This document shows positions 26,050 through 34,162 of a stretch of 64,000 bases of DNA, piece by piece; the first letter of the stretch is position 1, and every line of letters begins with the position of its first letter. The notes beneath the pieces were generated by a model. It was not told the origin of the DNA. It saw only the letters and a program-made list of their open reading frames with translations, and made no database searches. The position numbers and the translations under genes were made by a program. The DNA is from UBA4466 sp963925035. GTDB lineage: Bacteria > Bacteroidota > Bacteroidia > Flavobacteriales_D > Crocinitomicaceae. The stretch covers positions 7,119 to 71,118 of the forward strand of contig CAWUSK010000022.1 of NCBI GenBank assembly GCA_963925035.1, in the 5' to 3' direction.

Positions 26050-27306
26050 TTAGTCCTGATCAGTAAATTCTAACTTCCTCAATTTCGGAATTTTGAATCC
26101 TGTGTAGGTGACAATTAAAATCGTCATAATTCCTCCACCAATCACAGCACGAACAGTTCCAAATAGTTTTGCAGTCACGCCACTTTCAAACGCTCCGAGC
26201 TCATTAGACGATCCGACAAACATCGAGTTTACTGATGCTACTCTACCTCTCATATCATCAGGAGTATAAATTTGTAAAATAGTGTTGCGAACAACTACGG
26301 AAACCCCATCTGTTACGCCACTCAAGAATAACGCAATAATGGAAATAATAAACCATTCTGACCATCCAAACAAAATCATACTCAATCCGAATCCTGATAT
26401 GGCGAACATCAGTTTCAATCCGGCGTTCTTGCGAATTGGATAATATGCAACTATTAATATTGTTAAAAACGAACCAACTGCAGGAGCTGCTCTCAATATC
26501 CCAAACCCTAATGCCCCAACACCTAAAATATCCGTTGCAAAAATAGGCAGTAATGCTAACGCGCCTCCAAATAAAACTGCCACCATATCTAAGGTCAGTG
26601 CGCCTAAAATTTCTTTGGTTTTAAACACAAAGCGAACACCTTCTTTCAAACTTTCGATGATTGGCTCTCCAATCTTTTTGTTGATAATTGGTTTCACTTC
26701 AATACTGAATAGGAACACCAAAGCGATTAAGGAGAATAGAAGTACAATTGCCAGCGACCAAGATACTCCAAACCATAGAATTGTAAATCCTGCCAAGGCA
26801 GGTCCAACAACAGAACCCATCTGCCAAGCAGAACTGCTCCATGTTGCAGCATTTGCATAAAGGTTTTTAGGAACGATTAAACTCATTAAAGAAAAAATGG
26901 TTGGTCCAATAAATGCTCGGACAATTCCTCCAACAAACACACAGGCATAAATCCCCCACAGCACTTGATTTTTCGATAAGATTTCTGCTGTTCCTTCCCA
27001 CGTTAAAAATACGAGGGCGAGACTGATAATTGAAAATCCCAACAGACATTTCATGAGTAATCCTCGTTTTTCATTCTGATCAACAAAATGCCCGGCAAAC
27101 AAAGCGACAGATAAAGAAGGTATGATTTCCAAAAGTCCGATTAACCCAAGCGAAAGTGGATCTTTCGTGATGCTATAAACTTCCCATTCGATGACAATAA
27201 ATTGCATTGACCAAGCAAACACCATCGCAAAGCGAATGACCAAAAAGCTTTTAAACTCCTTTACTCGAAAGGCCGCATACGGATCTTTGGATTTTATTGT
27301 GCTCAT
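26050..27306 (-). CDS. MFS transporter, EntS-like exporter
   Basis: About 418 residues with some 11-12 hydrophobic segments and the MFS loop motif AGHFVDQNEKRGLLM after the second. GRVASVNSMFVGSSNELGAFESG near residue 360 is typical of the MFS_3/enterobactin-exporter branch. I chose the ATG at 27306 because a -7 promoter element covers the longer start at 27315. It converges on the oxidosqualene cyclase gene with 71 bases between them. Its substrate is unknown; triterpenol export is not implied. Confidence 0.88.
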   Translation of the reverse strand: MSTIKSKDPYAAFRVKEFKSFLVIRFAMVFAWSMQFIVIEWEVYSITKDPLSLGLIGLLEIIPSLSVALFAGHFVDQNEKRGLLMKCLLGFSIISLALVFLTWEGTAEILSKNQVLWGIYACVFVGGIVRAFIGPTIFSLMSLIVPKNLYANAATWSSSAWQMGSVVGPALAGFTILWFGVSWSLAIVLLFSLIALVFLFSIEVKPIINKKIGEPIIESLKEGVRFVFKTKEILGALTLDMVAVLFGGALALLPIFATDILGVGALGFGILRAAPAVGSFLTILIVAYYPIRKNAGLKLMFAISGFGLSMILFGWSEWFIISIIALFLSGVTDGVSVVVRNTILQIYTPDDMRGRVASVNSMFVGSSNELGAFESGVTAKLFGTVRAVIGGGIMTILIVTYTGFKIPKLRKLEFTDQD

Positions 27307-27312
27307 TCGCGA

Positions 27313-27320
27313 CAAAAGTA
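27313..27320 (-). promoter_or_regulatory. -7 promoter element of the MFS gene
   Basis: TACTTTTG on the minus strand is an exact TAnnTTTG, 6 bases before the ATG at 27306. It overlaps the longer alternative start codon, which therefore cannot be transcribed from here. Nearly leaderless transcript predicted. Confidence 0.5.
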
Positions 27321-27381
27321 CGTTAAATATTAACCTTTAGTTCATAACTATCAACCACAATTTCTGATTTCATTTTATATA

Positions 27382-27802
27382 TTGTTCTCAATTAAACTTA
27401 CACTATTCAAAACAATCATAGAAGAAGTATTAGATCATGACTTAAAAAATGTGGACACAAAATCTCCAGTAGGCACAAAAGACGTAGCAATTTTCTCATT
27501 TGAAGGAACGTCAGAAGATACAATTGCGTCAAAAGTGAATAGCCTATTTACGGAAAGATGGGTATGCTTTAGAAGAAGGAACTCAATTGAAAGGAAAGTA
27601 CGGAAAAGGAAGTAAAATTATGCGTATTCTTTTAGGAGCATTCGTTAAACGTTTTACTTGGGAAGTAACAATTTCGAACCAAGGAAGATTAACAACTGCA
27701 ACTTTATACAAAGAAACCAAAGGTTATGCTGGAGGTGCAATTGGTGTAAATCAGGTGAATAAAGAATTTAAACGTTTAGTTGGAGTCTGGGAGACCTTAT
27801 AA
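27382..27802 (+). pseudogene. small conserved-looking protein, frameshifted
   Basis: Two overlapping frames join into one protein of about 140 residues. The first, from a TTG at 27382, reads VAIFSFEGTSEDTIASKVNS and then degenerates. After a +1 shift between 27550 and 27554 it continues KDGYALEEGTQLKGKYGKG and on to GVWETL, stopping at 27802. There is no ATG start. No family recognised and no signal peptide. It may be a pseudogene or carry one sequencing error. Confidence 0.6.
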
Positions 27803-27865
27803 TTAATAACTGTTACTTTTTTCATGATTTGGGATTATAGATGTACAACTCTTAATTCTCAAGCC

Positions 27866-28987
27866 ATGAAAAATTTTCTGCTCTCTCTCGTTCTTATCGG
27901 TTTTAATTTTGTTGGATTTTCACAAGTTCACATGAAAATGAATATAGGTCTCAAAGATACTGTGCTGATAGATAAATACGAACCAATCGACAACGAATTC
28001 AAAGTTCAACACTTAAAAATGGCTCCTGGAAGTCATCATTTTGGAAATGAACGTGCAGCAGAATTGCTTCGCAAGGAAACTATCGTTGCTATCGACCTTG
28101 TGTATTCCGATTATCCACAAGGTGCAGACTTTACTGAACTCAATAAACGCCGTTTAATCGAGCTCTACTCTGCCCTACCTGACGCTTTTAATCGTAATAT
28201 CGTTAGTTGGCGAATTGTTAAGCAAACAGGCGTTGCAAAAACTGGGGGAATTCAAAACTACTTTCACGGATTTGTAATCTACTATCGTGAAATGCCCACA
28301 AACTGCGCAGAGAACAAACTCATTCAAGATATAATTAACGGCAAGACAAAACCAGAAGATTCTACGCTTCTGAAAGTTTTTGAACGGAATAAAACAGAAT
28401 GGAAGGACATGTTGGTTGTATGTGATGTAACAGGGAGTATGTCGCCTTACACCGCTCAACTGTTATTGTGGATTAAGGCAAATCAGAAACTGCGCAATAT
28501 GAAGGACATTGTTTTCTTTAATGACGATGATGAAAAAAGCACCAATGAAACCGTACGAGAAGATAAAACAGGAATGTGGTCAGCCAGCTCAGGTGATTTC
28601 AAAAAAGTCATGGAAGTAGCAACAACCGCTATGAAAGATGGACATCACATTGAAAATAATTTAGAAGCCGTATGTAGGGCAATTAAAGAATTTCCGGATG
28701 GAAAAGGAAAAGTGATAATGATTGCTGATAACTGGGAGGATCCTTGCGACATGCAATTGGTTAGCTATTTAAAAGCTCAAAAAGTTCCACTACGTATTAT
28801 TATCTGTGGAGTAAACGCGAGTATCAACACAAACTATTTGGATTTAGCCCGAGCGACTGGCGGCTCAGTTCACACAATGGAAGGTGACCTAACTGATCTG
28901 GCGACAATGGGTGAAGGAAAAAAACTAAAAATTGGAAACGCCGAAGTAGTGCTGTACAACGGAAAGTTTTATCAGACAAAGAAATAA
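27866..28987 (+). CDS. secreted von Willebrand factor A domain protein
   Basis: About 373 residues from the ATG at 27866 (MKNFLLSLVLIGFNFVGFSQ), which gives a clear signal peptide; the longer frame from 27824 lacks one. The VWA-like domain begins at MLVVCDVTGSMSPYTAQL, a MIDAS metal site of DxTxS form. It is preceded by about 170 residues of unknown fold. Predicted periplasmic or exported, possibly binding a partner through the metal site. Function unknown. Confidence 0.8.
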   Translation: MKNFLLSLVLIGFNFVGFSQVHMKMNIGLKDTVLIDKYEPIDNEFKVQHLKMAPGSHHFGNERAAELLRKETIVAIDLVYSDYPQGADFTELNKRRLIELYSALPDAFNRNIVSWRIVKQTGVAKTGGIQNYFHGFVIYYREMPTNCAENKLIQDIINGKTKPEDSTLLKVFERNKTEWKDMLVVCDVTGSMSPYTAQLLLWIKANQKLRNMKDIVFFNDDDEKSTNETVREDKTGMWSASSGDFKKVMEVATTAMKDGHHIENNLEAVCRAIKEFPDGKGKVIMIADNWEDPCDMQLVSYLKAQKVPLRIIICGVNASINTNYLDLARATGGSVHTMEGDLTDLATMGEGKKLKIGNAEVVLYNGKFYQTKK

Positions 28988-28999
28988 ATCAATTGAAAA

Positions 29000-29122
29000 T
29001 TATTTTTTATTCAATAAATGATCGTCCAATCTATAGTTTTCTTTTGTTTTTTTCTCTTTGGATTTTTGCATGAAGTATATAACCAATACTACTACTGCAC
29101 CAATAATTGCTCCTTGTATCAT
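29000..29122 (-). CDS. 40-residue single-pass membrane peptide
   Basis: The frame reads MIQGAIIGAVVVLVIYFMQK and then a charged tail rich in Lys and Glu ending LLNKK. This is a textbook small membrane protein: a 15-residue hydrophobic N-terminal helix and a basic cytoplasmic tail. It begins 30 bases after the stop of the glycerophosphodiesterase gene on the same strand and is probably cotranscribed with it. Too short for routine gene callers. Confidence 0.6.
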   Translation of the reverse strand: MIQGAIIGAVVVLVIYFMQKSKEKKTKENYRLDDHLLNKK

Positions 29123-29152
29123 GTTGTTTTTTTGAAAGATGATATTTTTTAA

Positions 29153-29851
29153 CTACCTAATAAACAAAACTCTATCTGGATAATCACAAAAAAGTCCATC
29201 TACTCCATTCACAATAAACTCTTCAATGTCTTCTACATCATTGACAGTAAATGGGAAAACTTTAAATTTCAGTGCGTGCAAACGTTTTACTAAATCTCGA
29301 TCTACGTGCTTATAAAAAGGATGAATTGAATAAGCGTTCAAGGATTTTGCCAATTCGATATCTTCCTCGATATCATTTCTTGTAAGAACACCTATTTTAA
29401 TTTTCTCATCCAATTCTCTGTACATAATTAGCTCTTCATCGTGAAAACTTGAAATGATGATGTTTTTCACATCTATTACTCCTTGCTTACGCATTTTTTC
29501 AATGCAATTAAATGCTTCTAAAGCAGTATTTTTTCCTTTCAATTCGACATTCAACACTGCCCGATTTGTAATGAAAACAAGTACTTCTTCTAATGTTGGA
29601 ATGGAATAGCCACCGTGCAAAAGTAACAGCCGAATTTCATCAAGTTTTAAATCCTCAATTCGATTGATTCGTGTTGAAACACGTTCTAAAGTTTCGTCGT
29701 GAAAAACAACCAATTCACCTGATGCACAACGATAAACATCAATTTCGATGGCATTCACCCCTAGATTTAGCGCATATTCTATGGAAGCAATGGTATTTTC
29801 CATCACATAACCTTTTGCACCACGATGTCCAAAAACCAAAAAATCAGCCAT
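29153..29851 (-). CDS. glycerophosphodiester phosphodiesterase
   Basis: 232 residues of TIM-barrel GDPD. The catalytic N-terminus is GHRGAKGYVMENTIASIEYAL (about 8-28), then NAIEIDVYRCASGELVVFHDE, which supplies the metal-binding Glu, Asp and His. It hydrolyses glycerophosphodiesters to glycerol 3-phosphate and an alcohol. There is no signal peptide, so it is cytosolic and likely a phospholipid-recycling enzyme. Length fits the short bacterial type. Confidence 0.93.
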   Translation of the reverse strand: MADFLVFGHRGAKGYVMENTIASIEYALNLGVNAIEIDVYRCASGELVVFHDETLERVSTRINRIEDLKLDEIRLLLLHGGYSIPTLEEVLVFITNRAVLNVELKGKNTALEAFNCIEKMRKQGVIDVKNIIISSFHDEELIMYRELDEKIKIGVLTRNDIEEDIELAKSLNAYSIHPFYKHVDRDLVKRLHALKFKVFPFTVNDVEDIEEFIVNGVDGLFCDYPDRVLFIR

Positions 29852-29911
29852 TATTTACTACATTTTAACCTTAAATATAACCGAATAAATTTCTTCTTAT
29901 TAAGTTTTGAT

Positions 29912-29919
29912 TAATTTTG
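29912..29919 (+). promoter_or_regulatory. -7 element for the halogenase-like / DUF1702-like pair
   Basis: TAATTTTG matches TAnnTTTG exactly, 32 bases before the ATG. TTTC, a near match to the -33 box, lies 18 bases upstream. Confidence 0.45.
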
Positions 29920-29951
29920 ACTCAGAACTAATGTTAACTAATTGATTTCGC

Positions 29952-31616
29952 ATGAACAATTCCTATGATGTAGCTATTCTTGGCGGTGGTTTAGCTGGAC
30001 TAACACTTGCTTTACAAACTAAAAAAGCACTTCCTTCAGCTTCCATCGTTATTATAGAACGAAGAGATGGTGGAGCTCCAGAAGCTGCACATAAAGTGGG
30101 AGAATCAACGGTTGAATTAGGAACGCATTACATTCGCGAAGTACTAGATTTAAAAGACTACATGGACGAGCATCAATTGCCAAAACATGGCTTGCGCTTC
30201 TTCTTTTCTCCTCAACATAAAAATGATATTTCAAGACGGGTAGAGTTAGGTCCTCGCGAGTTACTTCCTGTTCCAAGTCACCAAATTGACCGTGGAACGT
30301 TTGAAAATAAATTGACTGAATTATGTCAAGAAAATGGAATAGAAGTATTACTCGGAGCAAAGGCGAATGAAGTTGAATTCGATCCTGCCGGACATACTGT
30401 TGAGTTCAATCATCAAAATGAGGATAAAAAAATAACCGCTCGCTGGGTTATTGATTCAACAGGAAGAGCAAGTTTTTTGAAAAGAAAATTAGGATTAAAG
30501 AAAGAAATAAGTCACGCTGTTTGTGCTGCTTGGTTTAGAATCAAAGGCGATTTAAATGTCGACGAATGGTCCGACAATAAAGAATGGAATTCACTTCTTG
30601 AACCAGGATTGAGACGTTTAGGAACTATCCACTTTATGGACAAAGGATATTGGGTGTGGCTCATTCCTTTGGCGACAGGTAATACAAGCGTTGGAATTGT
30701 TGCCGATCCAGCGACACATCCTTTTGACACATACAACACGCTGGACAAAGCAATGGATTGGTTAAAAGTCAACGAACCAATTTGTTTCCAAAACATTGAA
30801 CCACGCAAAGAAGATATTTTAGACTTCAAAATATTGAAGCATTTCGCATTGAACTCAGAAAAATTATATTCTCACGAGCGCTGGGCACTTTCTGGAGAGT
30901 CAGGAGTTTTCTTGGACGCATTTTATTCTCCTGGGACGGATTTTATTGCCTTGAATAATACGTTGATATCTGATTTAATTGCACGTGACATGGCGGGAGA
31001 AGATATCACGCTTCATACTGATGTTTACGAAAAAACCTTGTTCGCTATTTTCAATAATTGGGTTCCGTTGTACGAAGACAAATACCCAATGTGGGGCTTG
31101 ACTCAAACAATGATTTTGAAGATATTTTGGGATTGGGCTATTTATTGGGGAGTTCCAACATTGCTTTTTACCAACGACGGATTTACAAAGTTAATGGTAT
31201 TGAAAAACCTATTCGCAAGTGAAAACGGAGGTGGACAAAAATTTGGTCGTTTGAGTATTCAAGTTCAAACATTACTGCTAGAATGGTCGAAATACGACAC
31301 GCAACAGTTTGAAGATCGATATATTGACCCATTTGACATTGGTTATTTGAGAGATTTACACATTGGACTAGACGAGCGTTATTCTCCACGAGAATTAGTT
31401 CAAAAAGTAAATGAAAATGTTGTCTTACTTGAAGAAATTGCAAGTGAACTTTTCCGTTTAATGAGTAATCAAGTTTATGGAACTAGCATGGACATGAAAG
31501 TTGATCCCTACACAATGACATTGAAAACAAAACCAGAAGAAAACGAAAATGGGGTGATTGCACGAGACCAAGTGAAAGAAGGACTTGCTATTATGTGGTA
31601 TTATACGTTGAAGTAA
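29952..31616 (+). CDS. flavin-dependent halogenase-like oxidoreductase
   Basis: 554 residues of the tryptophan-halogenase branch of flavoproteins. FAD-binding GGGLAGLTLA is at 11-20 and VGEST at 49-53. LPKHGLRFFF places Lys78 where PrnA-type halogenases have their catalytic lysine. WVWLIP at 234-239 fits the WxWxIP signature that distinguishes halogenases from monooxygenases. GVFLDAFYSPGTDF near 320 is the second FAD contact. Because both halogenase marks are present, true halogenation is possible, but the family also contains non-halogenating members. Substrate unknown. It is fused to the next gene by a TAA-ATG junction. Confidence 0.75.
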   Translation: MNNSYDVAILGGGLAGLTLALQTKKALPSASIVIIERRDGGAPEAAHKVGESTVELGTHYIREVLDLKDYMDEHQLPKHGLRFFFSPQHKNDISRRVELGPRELLPVPSHQIDRGTFENKLTELCQENGIEVLLGAKANEVEFDPAGHTVEFNHQNEDKKITARWVIDSTGRASFLKRKLGLKKEISHAVCAAWFRIKGDLNVDEWSDNKEWNSLLEPGLRRLGTIHFMDKGYWVWLIPLATGNTSVGIVADPATHPFDTYNTLDKAMDWLKVNEPICFQNIEPRKEDILDFKILKHFALNSEKLYSHERWALSGESGVFLDAFYSPGTDFIALNNTLISDLIARDMAGEDITLHTDVYEKTLFAIFNNWVPLYEDKYPMWGLTQTMILKIFWDWAIYWGVPTLLFTNDGFTKLMVLKNLFASENGGGQKFGRLSIQVQTLLLEWSKYDTQQFEDRYIDPFDIGYLRDLHIGLDERYSPRELVQKVNENVVLLEEIASELFRLMSNQVYGTSMDMKVDPYTMTLKTKPEENENGVIARDQVKEGLAIMWYYTLK

Positions 31617-32432
31617 ATGACTGTTGAAGAGCGAATTTATAAATTACAAGAAGCTTTTCAAATTGGAAAGTTAGAAGGTGAATTGAGTGGGATTAAGAAT
31701 GAGTACCACTTTGAAACTTCATTGTCAAATGAATACACCTCTGTTGCATTTGAAGGGTGTTCGATGTCCATTGCAATGACTTCAATAAAAAATAGAGATT
31801 CGCTAATTGATTGGCATTTATTTAGTTCTACGAAAGGAAAAAATTACCTTTCTCAAATTCACATTGGATTGGGCTGGGCATTGGCTGAGTTACAACTTCC
31901 TATTCAGCAATACCTAATATCTATCGATCCAAAGTGGCAATTGCGCGTATTGGATGGTTTTGGTTATTACAGTGGCTTATTTCGAAGGAGAGAAGCTATA
32001 CGAAACATGTCATTTCCAACTCAAATTCCAGAAGAACTTTACGCTGGATACAATCAAGGGATTGGACGTTTTTTATATTATTTAGCACATGGTGATGTTG
32101 AACGATTAGAAAGGAACATTGAACTTTTCCCTAACCACAGACATTCCGATTTTTGGCGTGGAATTGGAATTGCAGCGACATTTATTGGTTGTTTAAATGA
32201 AAAGTCAATCAATAGAATCACTCAATCGTCTGGTAAACATGAAAAACAATTTATGATTGGAGTTGAACTCGCTACTAATTCATTGAAAAAAGCAGCCGGA
32301 TTTGATGAAAATTCTGAAAAAGTAAGGATTGGTGTTATCAAAGGGAAATCCGATTTCATGCAACACATTCAAGATGTTGAAACGAAACATTATGCAACAG
32401 TCGAACTATTTTTAGCAGCTCTTAACGCTTAA
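31617..32432 (+). CDS. DUF1702-like protein
   Basis: 271 residues, soluble, with no signal peptide. The segment VLDGFGYYSGLFRRREAI, followed by GYNQGIGRFLYYLAHGDVERL and DFWRGIGIAATFIG, resembles DUF1702 proteins, which are found in secondary-metabolite gene clusters. Assignment is from pattern only. It begins on the base after the stop of the halogenase-like gene, so the two almost certainly act together. It overlaps the convergent glycosyltransferase by four bases. Confidence 0.6.
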   Translation: MTVEERIYKLQEAFQIGKLEGELSGIKNEYHFETSLSNEYTSVAFEGCSMSIAMTSIKNRDSLIDWHLFSSTKGKNYLSQIHIGLGWALAELQLPIQQYLISIDPKWQLRVLDGFGYYSGLFRRREAIRNMSFPTQIPEELYAGYNQGIGRFLYYLAHGDVERLERNIELFPNHRHSDFWRGIGIAATFIGCLNEKSINRITQSSGKHEKQFMIGVELATNSLKKAAGFDENSEKVRIGVIKGKSDFMQHIQDVETKHYATVELFLAALNA

Positions 32433-33652
32433 TTTTTTTTATTCTTCGCTTCTATCCATTTCGACATGTACTTTGTACTTAACACACTTTGTTGTTGAAG
32501 TAAAAGCGAAGTGAAATCTCGTTTTCGAAGTGTTTGAATTTGAAGAATCAAGTCTTCTAAATCATTTTTAAATAAAGGGTAATAAGTCTCTTTTAAAAAC
32601 TTTGTAGAAATAATTTCAAACCCTGTTTGCTGGGCTCTCTTCCACTCTACTTCGTTTTGAGACAATTCTACTGCTGCATTTGCAAAATTTTGTACATCAT
32701 CTGCAATTCTACCATTGAATTTATTGTTGATTGACATTGCTTCTGCTCCTATGCTTGTTGTAACAACTGGAGTTCCAACTTGCATTGCATCCAAAATCTT
32801 GCCTTTAATTCCAGCACCAAATCGAACTGGAACAAGACAAACGCTCGCCTTACCAATCACTTCCAACGCGTCTTCTGCTCTTCCGTGAACCAGAAACCCT
32901 TCTTTTGCATTGTGTAAATATGTTACCTTCAGACTTGGGTAGGCACCGTAAACATTTAAAATAGCATCAGGCTTTTTAGCGCGAATAAGTGGCCAAATGT
33001 CCGTTTTTAAAAATCGCAAAGCATCCAAATTCGGTTCGTGTAAAAAGTTCCCGATGAACACGTAATCTTCCCGTTCTGAAAAGGGAAGAACATTTAATCT
33101 CTTATTTTCCGCGCACAAGGGCAAGTAATATAGTTTATACTTTGGAACACCAAATTCAGATGTTAGCAAATCAATCTCACGATCAGAAACCATCAATGAG
33201 ATATCGCAGCGATAAATCGACGCAACTTCTCTAAACGCCTTTTCATTGAACAACTCAACGTGATTCAATGTTCCGTCTATCTTAATTGACTCTTGTCGGG
33301 CAAATCTCAAGCAATGCAAATCTTCAGAATTCAAAATTCGAATAGCATCTGGACATTTTTCCATCACGCGCCAACCAAATTGCTCTTCCGTCATAAAACG
33401 GTCAAAAATCACAGCATTTGGCTTTAATTCAAGAATGAAATCATCAAAAGAATCTGAATTCAATTGAATCGTTACCGCTTGAATGGTTAACTTTTCTTGA
33501 AAATCAGATTCATTCGCAGTCGACGCAAAAACAATTTCAGTTCCTTCTTTTTGAAAAAAGTCTATCAACTGCATCATACGTATCCCTGCTGCCGATGATT
33601 TCGGTTCAGGCCATACTTTGCCAATAATCAATACTTTTTCAAATCCTTGCAT
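32429..33652 (-). CDS. GT4-type glycosyltransferase
   Basis: 407 residues with a GT-B layout. The second domain holds VFIGNFLHEPNLDALRFL, then VCLVPVRFGAGIKGKILDAM and MQVGTPVVTTSIGAEAM, which are characteristic of GT4-like enzymes (nucleotide-sugar-binding EX7E-type region). Sugar donor and acceptor are unknown. No membrane segment. Confidence 0.83.
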   Translation of the reverse strand: MQGFEKVLIIGKVWPEPKSSAAGIRMMQLIDFFQKEGTEIVFASTANESDFQEKLTIQAVTIQLNSDSFDDFILELKPNAVIFDRFMTEEQFGWRVMEKCPDAIRILNSEDLHCLRFARQESIKIDGTLNHVELFNEKAFREVASIYRCDISLMVSDREIDLLTSEFGVPKYKLYYLPLCAENKRLNVLPFSEREDYVFIGNFLHEPNLDALRFLKTDIWPLIRAKKPDAILNVYGAYPSLKVTYLHNAKEGFLVHGRAEDALEVIGKASVCLVPVRFGAGIKGKILDAMQVGTPVVTTSIGAEAMSINNKFNGRIADDVQNFANAAVELSQNEVEWKRAQQTGFEIISTKFLKETYYPLFKNDLEDLILQIQTLRKRDFTSLLLQQQSVLSTKYMSKWIEAKNKKN

Positions 33653-33657
33653 TACAA

Positions 33658-33665
33658 CAAAGATA
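33658..33665 (-). promoter_or_regulatory. -7 promoter element of the glycosyltransferase
   Basis: TATCTTTG on the minus strand, 5 bases before the ATG: a nearly leaderless transcript is predicted. Confidence 0.45.
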
Positions 33666-33694
33666 AAATATGATTAGAGCAATGTTCGAATTAA

Positions 33695-34129
33695 TTATTT
33701 TTTCCTTCTTTGAATTAAATAATCGATGCTTAATTTTCCTGGTCCATAAACCATTAAAGTAAGAAGCATGAAGATAAAGTACAACGGAATTTCAATTCCA
33801 TTGTGAATTGCTGGAAAACCGTTTCCAATATGCACGGTAAAAATTGCTACAATCATAGTAATTATCAAGGGAAAAGAAATTAATCGCGTTCCCAAACCTA
33901 AGGTCAGCAAAATAACTCCAGCAAATTCTGTGATTCCAGCCAAGTAGGCATTCAATGAAGGTAATGGCATTCCTAAACTTTCGAACCAACTTGCAGTTCC
34001 TGCAAAATCTGAAATTTTGTACAATGCTGGAGAAAAGAACCCATAAACTAAAACAGCTCTAAAAATCAACATTGGAAGGTCTGTTAACTTACCTAATAAA
34101 TTGTGGTACTTACTGATAATCTTTTTAAT
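33695..34129 (-). CDS. DoxX family membrane protein
   Basis: About 144 residues. Four hydrophobic helices and the DoxX motifs RAVLVYGFFSPALYK and YLAGITEFAGVILLTLGLGTRL are clear. The first ATG is at 34072, but the frame is open upstream and reads KKIISKYHNLLGKLTDLP, a typical DoxX N-terminus, back to a stop at 34133-34135. The best start there is ATT at 34129. DoxX proteins are quinone-linked or partner-binding membrane proteins; the role here is unknown. Confidence 0.8.
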   Translation of the reverse strand: MKKIISKYHNLLGKLTDLPMLIFRAVLVYGFFSPALYKISDFAGTASWFESLGMPLPSLNAYLAGITEFAGVILLTLGLGTRLISFPLIITMIVAIFTVHIGNGFPAIHNGIEIPLYFIFMLLTLMVYGPGKLSIDYLIQRRKK

Positions 34130-34162
34130 AACTCAATGGTTTAGGTGAAAATTAATACTAAT

